From NCBI GenBank assembly GCA_964638795.1, contig CAZXAX010000009.1, positions 1 through 45,438 on the forward strand: 45,438 nt of DNA. The letters run 5' to 3'. Of the stretch, positions 43,666 to 45,438 are shown in pieces (the stretch's first letter is position 1; the number at the start of each line of letters is the position of its first letter). The notes under the pieces were generated by a model. It was given only the letters and a program-made list of their open reading frames with translations, searched no databases and was not told the DNA's origin. The stretch is from CAIYHK01 sp964638795. Lineage in GTDB: Bacteria; Actinomycetota; Acidimicrobiia; Acidimicrobiales; Ilumatobacteraceae. The position numbers were made by a program, and so were the translations under genes.

Positions 43666-44340
43666 GTGAAAGTTCGGAAACCGTCCGACTCCATCTTGAA
43701 AGGCAGAGCATTGAGCGAAGAATTACTCTCTTGTGAGTATCCACAACGCCCCATCGATCCGGCATCCATACACAGGGAAATCTGTGTGGTCACGAATCAG
43801 CTAGTTATAAGCGGTGACCTCCCGTCAAATTACGGCGCAAAGTTTGATCAATTAGACAAATGGGTTGATGCGGGAATCACCGATGTCATTGATGTCCGTG
43901 AAGAACGTGATGACTCCGAATTCATCCGCTCAAACTCGGACATAACCCCGTATTGGTTGGGTGTCGATGATTGTGGCTCCCGGCGCGATCCAGCGTGGTT
44001 TATGAATCTCACAGCTATTACGGAGTCGATCCTCGCGGACTCTCAACGCAAGTTGCTCATCCACTGTCACATGGGGGTGAACCGCGGTCCGTCAGCTGCG
44101 TATGCAGCTTTGATTCACCATGGTTGGCATCACCTGGACGCACTACGCGCGATCAGGCGTGCGCGCCCAATTGCGGGGATCATCTACGCACCAGACGCCG
44201 CCGAGTGGCACGGACTCCACTCAACCGGGTGTCCAACAACAGCTTTGGAGTGGCGCGAGGATGTCGAGGCATGGCTTGACCGTCATCCACTTGATCTTCG
44301 TTGGGTAATTAGTTCAATTGGTCGCCGTACCGCGGCCTGA
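43666..44340 (+). CDS. Dual-specificity / tyrosine phosphatase-like protein
   Basis: Using GTG 43666, the product has 224 residues. GTG 43786, with AGGG eight bases upstream, would give 184 residues and begins right at the conserved core VVTNQLVISGDLP. The catalytic loop is HC-x5-R: Cys134 to Arg140 in IHCHMGVNRGPSAAY (numbering from 43666), a perfect P-loop. DD at 101-102 could hold the general acid. It is a cysteine phosphatase acting on phosphoprotein or another phosphoester. The ORF lies 28 bases after the sigma-like gene and 14 bases before the next gene, so it is probably in an operon with both. Confidence 0.82.
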   Translation: MKVRKPSDSILKGRALSEELLSCEYPQRPIDPASIHREICVVTNQLVISGDLPSNYGAKFDQLDKWVDAGITDVIDVREERDDSEFIRSNSDITPYWLGVDDCGSRRDPAWFMNLTAITESILADSQRKLLIHCHMGVNRGPSAAYAALIHHGWHHLDALRAIRRARPIAGIIYAPDAAEWHGLHSTGCPTTALEWREDVEAWLDRHPLDLRWVISSIGRRTAA

Positions 44341-44354
44341 AAGGAGATATCAAA

Positions 44355-45239
44355 ATGATCAAGATTTTTTACAACGAGGATTATGACTGCGATGACTTTC
44401 ACATCGACACGACTGAAAAGGCGCGTCGACTGATTCAATCATTTGATTACGCTCCGATCCCGAACGTTCAAGTGGTTTCTCCGCCAGCGGCCACATTGGA
44501 AGATTTAGTGCGAGTGCACTCGCGTAGATACGTTCGTGCAATCATGACTGGTGAACCCTCACACATAGCGGACCAAAACGGGCTTGGAGAGTGGTCTCCC
44601 CGTTTGCGCAACAGCGTGCTGGCAAGCACAGGCGGCGTGCTTGCAGCGGGACGCGAATCATTCAGAACCAAGCAGAACTCTGGTTCAGCATCAAGCGGCC
44701 TTCATCACTCGCGCAGGGATTATGGAGCGGGCTTTTGTGCATTAAATGGTCTTGCAATAACTGCTCGTGCATTGATTGCTGAAGGCGCAAAGCGCATTTT
44801 GATCATTGACTTTGACGCACACTGTGGTGGAGGAACGGCGTCTTTGATCAGGGGAGTAAAAGGTATTGAGCAGATTGATGTCTCGGTATCTAGTTACGAC
44901 CGATATGAGTCCGGCGAGAATGTTTGGCTGAAGTTGTCATCCGGATTGACCTATCTGGCGGACATTGATGAAGCACTGAATCATGTTGAAAACCCGGAAA
45001 CAGTTGATGTGATTCTCTACAACGCTGGCATGGATCCCTATGAGGGTTGTTCCGTCGGCGGAGCTCCCGGCATACATGAGGGAATTCTGGCTGATCGTGA
45101 GGATCGAGTTTTTGAATGGGCTAAGTCCCACGGAGTCCCAGTGGCATTTGTTCTGGCAGGTGGATACACAGGTGCTACTTTGACCCCAGATTTCCTGACA
45201 GATCTGCATCGCTTCACCGTCACTGCGGCAGCAAGGTAA
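44355..45239 (+). CDS. Histone-deacetylase-fold amidohydrolase
   Basis: The 294-residue protein has the arginase/deacetylase fold. SGLHHSRRDYGAGFCALNGLAI carries the His pair 117/118 of the charge relay. The metal ligands are Asp154 and His156 in IIDFDAHCGGGT and Asp227 in LYNAGMDPYEG; the usual second His of the DxHH motif is Cys157. VLAGGYTG matches the glycine-rich end loop. Bacterial relatives deacetylate polyamines or acetyl-lysine, but this one is short and divergent, so the substrate is open. A strong AAGGAGATAT Shine-Dalgarno precedes the ATG. Confidence 0.85.
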   Translation: MIKIFYNEDYDCDDFHIDTTEKARRLIQSFDYAPIPNVQVVSPPAATLEDLVRVHSRRYVRAIMTGEPSHIADQNGLGEWSPRLRNSVLASTGGVLAAGRESFRTKQNSGSASSGLHHSRRDYGAGFCALNGLAITARALIAEGAKRILIIDFDAHCGGGTASLIRGVKGIEQIDVSVSSYDRYESGENVWLKLSSGLTYLADIDEALNHVENPETVDVILYNAGMDPYEGCSVGGAPGIHEGILADREDRVFEWAKSHGVPVAFVLAGGYTGATLTPDFLTDLHRFTVTAAAR

Positions 45240-45308
45240 GCCCGAACCCTGCCCTGTCTGATTTACTTGCATTGCCAAGTTTGGTGAAGCAAGGGGACCG
45301 GTACATAC

Positions 45309-45438
45309 ATGGACGAAGCGGCACTTATGGCAAATCTGGCCGCCACACTCGTGATGGTGGGCGTGATCTGGTTTGTTCAGATAGTGCACTATCCGTTGCT
45401 CGCGATTGTGCCAATGGACTCCGCATCATCAACGGCTC
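45309..45438 (+). CDS. Membrane protein, 5' part only (runs off the window)
   Basis: An ATG at 45309 opens a frame without stops to the window end, 43 codons. It encodes one hydrophobic segment, MANLAATLVMVGVIWFVQI, followed by VHYPLLAIV. The Gln-x2-His-Tyr-Pro pattern resembles small four-helix membrane proteins of unknown function. No more can be said from the visible part. An imperfect inverted repeat (CTTGC...GCAAG, 45266-45293) lies just upstream. Confidence 0.55.
   Translation, partial: MDEAALMANLAATLVMVGVIWFVQIVHYPLLAIVPMDSASSTA

Noticed and set aside
45266..45293. Imperfect inverted repeat CTTGC...CCAA-GT-TTGG...GCAAG before the last gene
   Set aside because: There is no T tract for a terminator and the arms are interrupted; it may be an operator but chance cannot be excluded.

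Overview
The window reads as a chromosomal segment of an actinobacterium of moderate G+C content, most likely from an aquatic, Acidimicrobiia-like lineage. This placement is an inference. It rests on the holB-tmk-topA order, a TopA with a Lys/Ala tail and glycine-aromatic repeats instead of zinc fingers, a compact Tad pilus locus, frequent GTG starts, an actinobacterial Bax-inhibitor-like protein with a long N-terminus, and the abundance of acyl-CoA dehydrogenase, MaoC and thiolase genes. Coding density is very high. Several convergent gene pairs overlap at their 3' ends. No insertion sequence, integrase, CRISPR array or rRNA is visible.

Region 1 (1-9200) is housekeeping. It holds a tRNA-Thr(CGT), the DNA polymerase III delta' subunit, thymidylate kinase and topoisomerase I on the minus strand, followed by an MMPL/RND transporter, the ribosome-maturation GTPase RsgA and an acyl-CoA dehydrogenase. 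Region 2 (9158-14616) is a single minus-strand run. It encodes a TadZ-like ATPase, the TadA ATPase, a fused TadB/TadC-like membrane protein, a Flp-type pilin and a TadE-like pseudopilin, then an OmpR-type response regulator and its histidine kinase. Region 3 (14658-23623) contains an exported membrane protein, a primary-type sigma factor, a YccA-like protein, an epoxide hydrolase with a small cysteine-less DksA-like partner, a cyclophilin, an MpaB-type oxygenase, an AI-2E-type permease with a metallo-hydrolase, a LapA-domain protein and a phosphodiester glycosidase. Region 4 (23746-36759) is acyl-thioester and small-molecule metabolism: LCAD-type dehydrogenase, thiolase, a pair of hot-dog dehydratases, an HSL-type esterase, membrane proteins, Nudix, hemolysin III, SDR, class III aminotransferase, sulfatase and an Old Yellow Enzyme.

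Region 5 (36830 to the end) is the accessory part and the most interesting. It begins with an exported Asp-box protein that ends in an LPxTG-like anchor. A NERD-nuclease/SF1-helicase follows, divergent from an unusual gene whose product appears to join a sliding-clamp-like N-terminus, a YbjN-like middle and a DUF3293-like C-terminus. The 292-base leader of that gene carries what looks like a minimal SAM-I/IV-family riboswitch, followed by a hairpin that would hide the Shine-Dalgarno sequence. Next come an unrecognised cysteine-motif protein and, divergent from it across a repeat-rich intergenic region, a short run of three genes: a sigma factor with a DUF1232-like C-terminal domain, a Cys-x5-Arg phosphatase and a histone-deacetylase-fold hydrolase. 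These two neighbouring transcription units are the best candidates here for an undescribed system. All functional links between them are inference from position and domain content.
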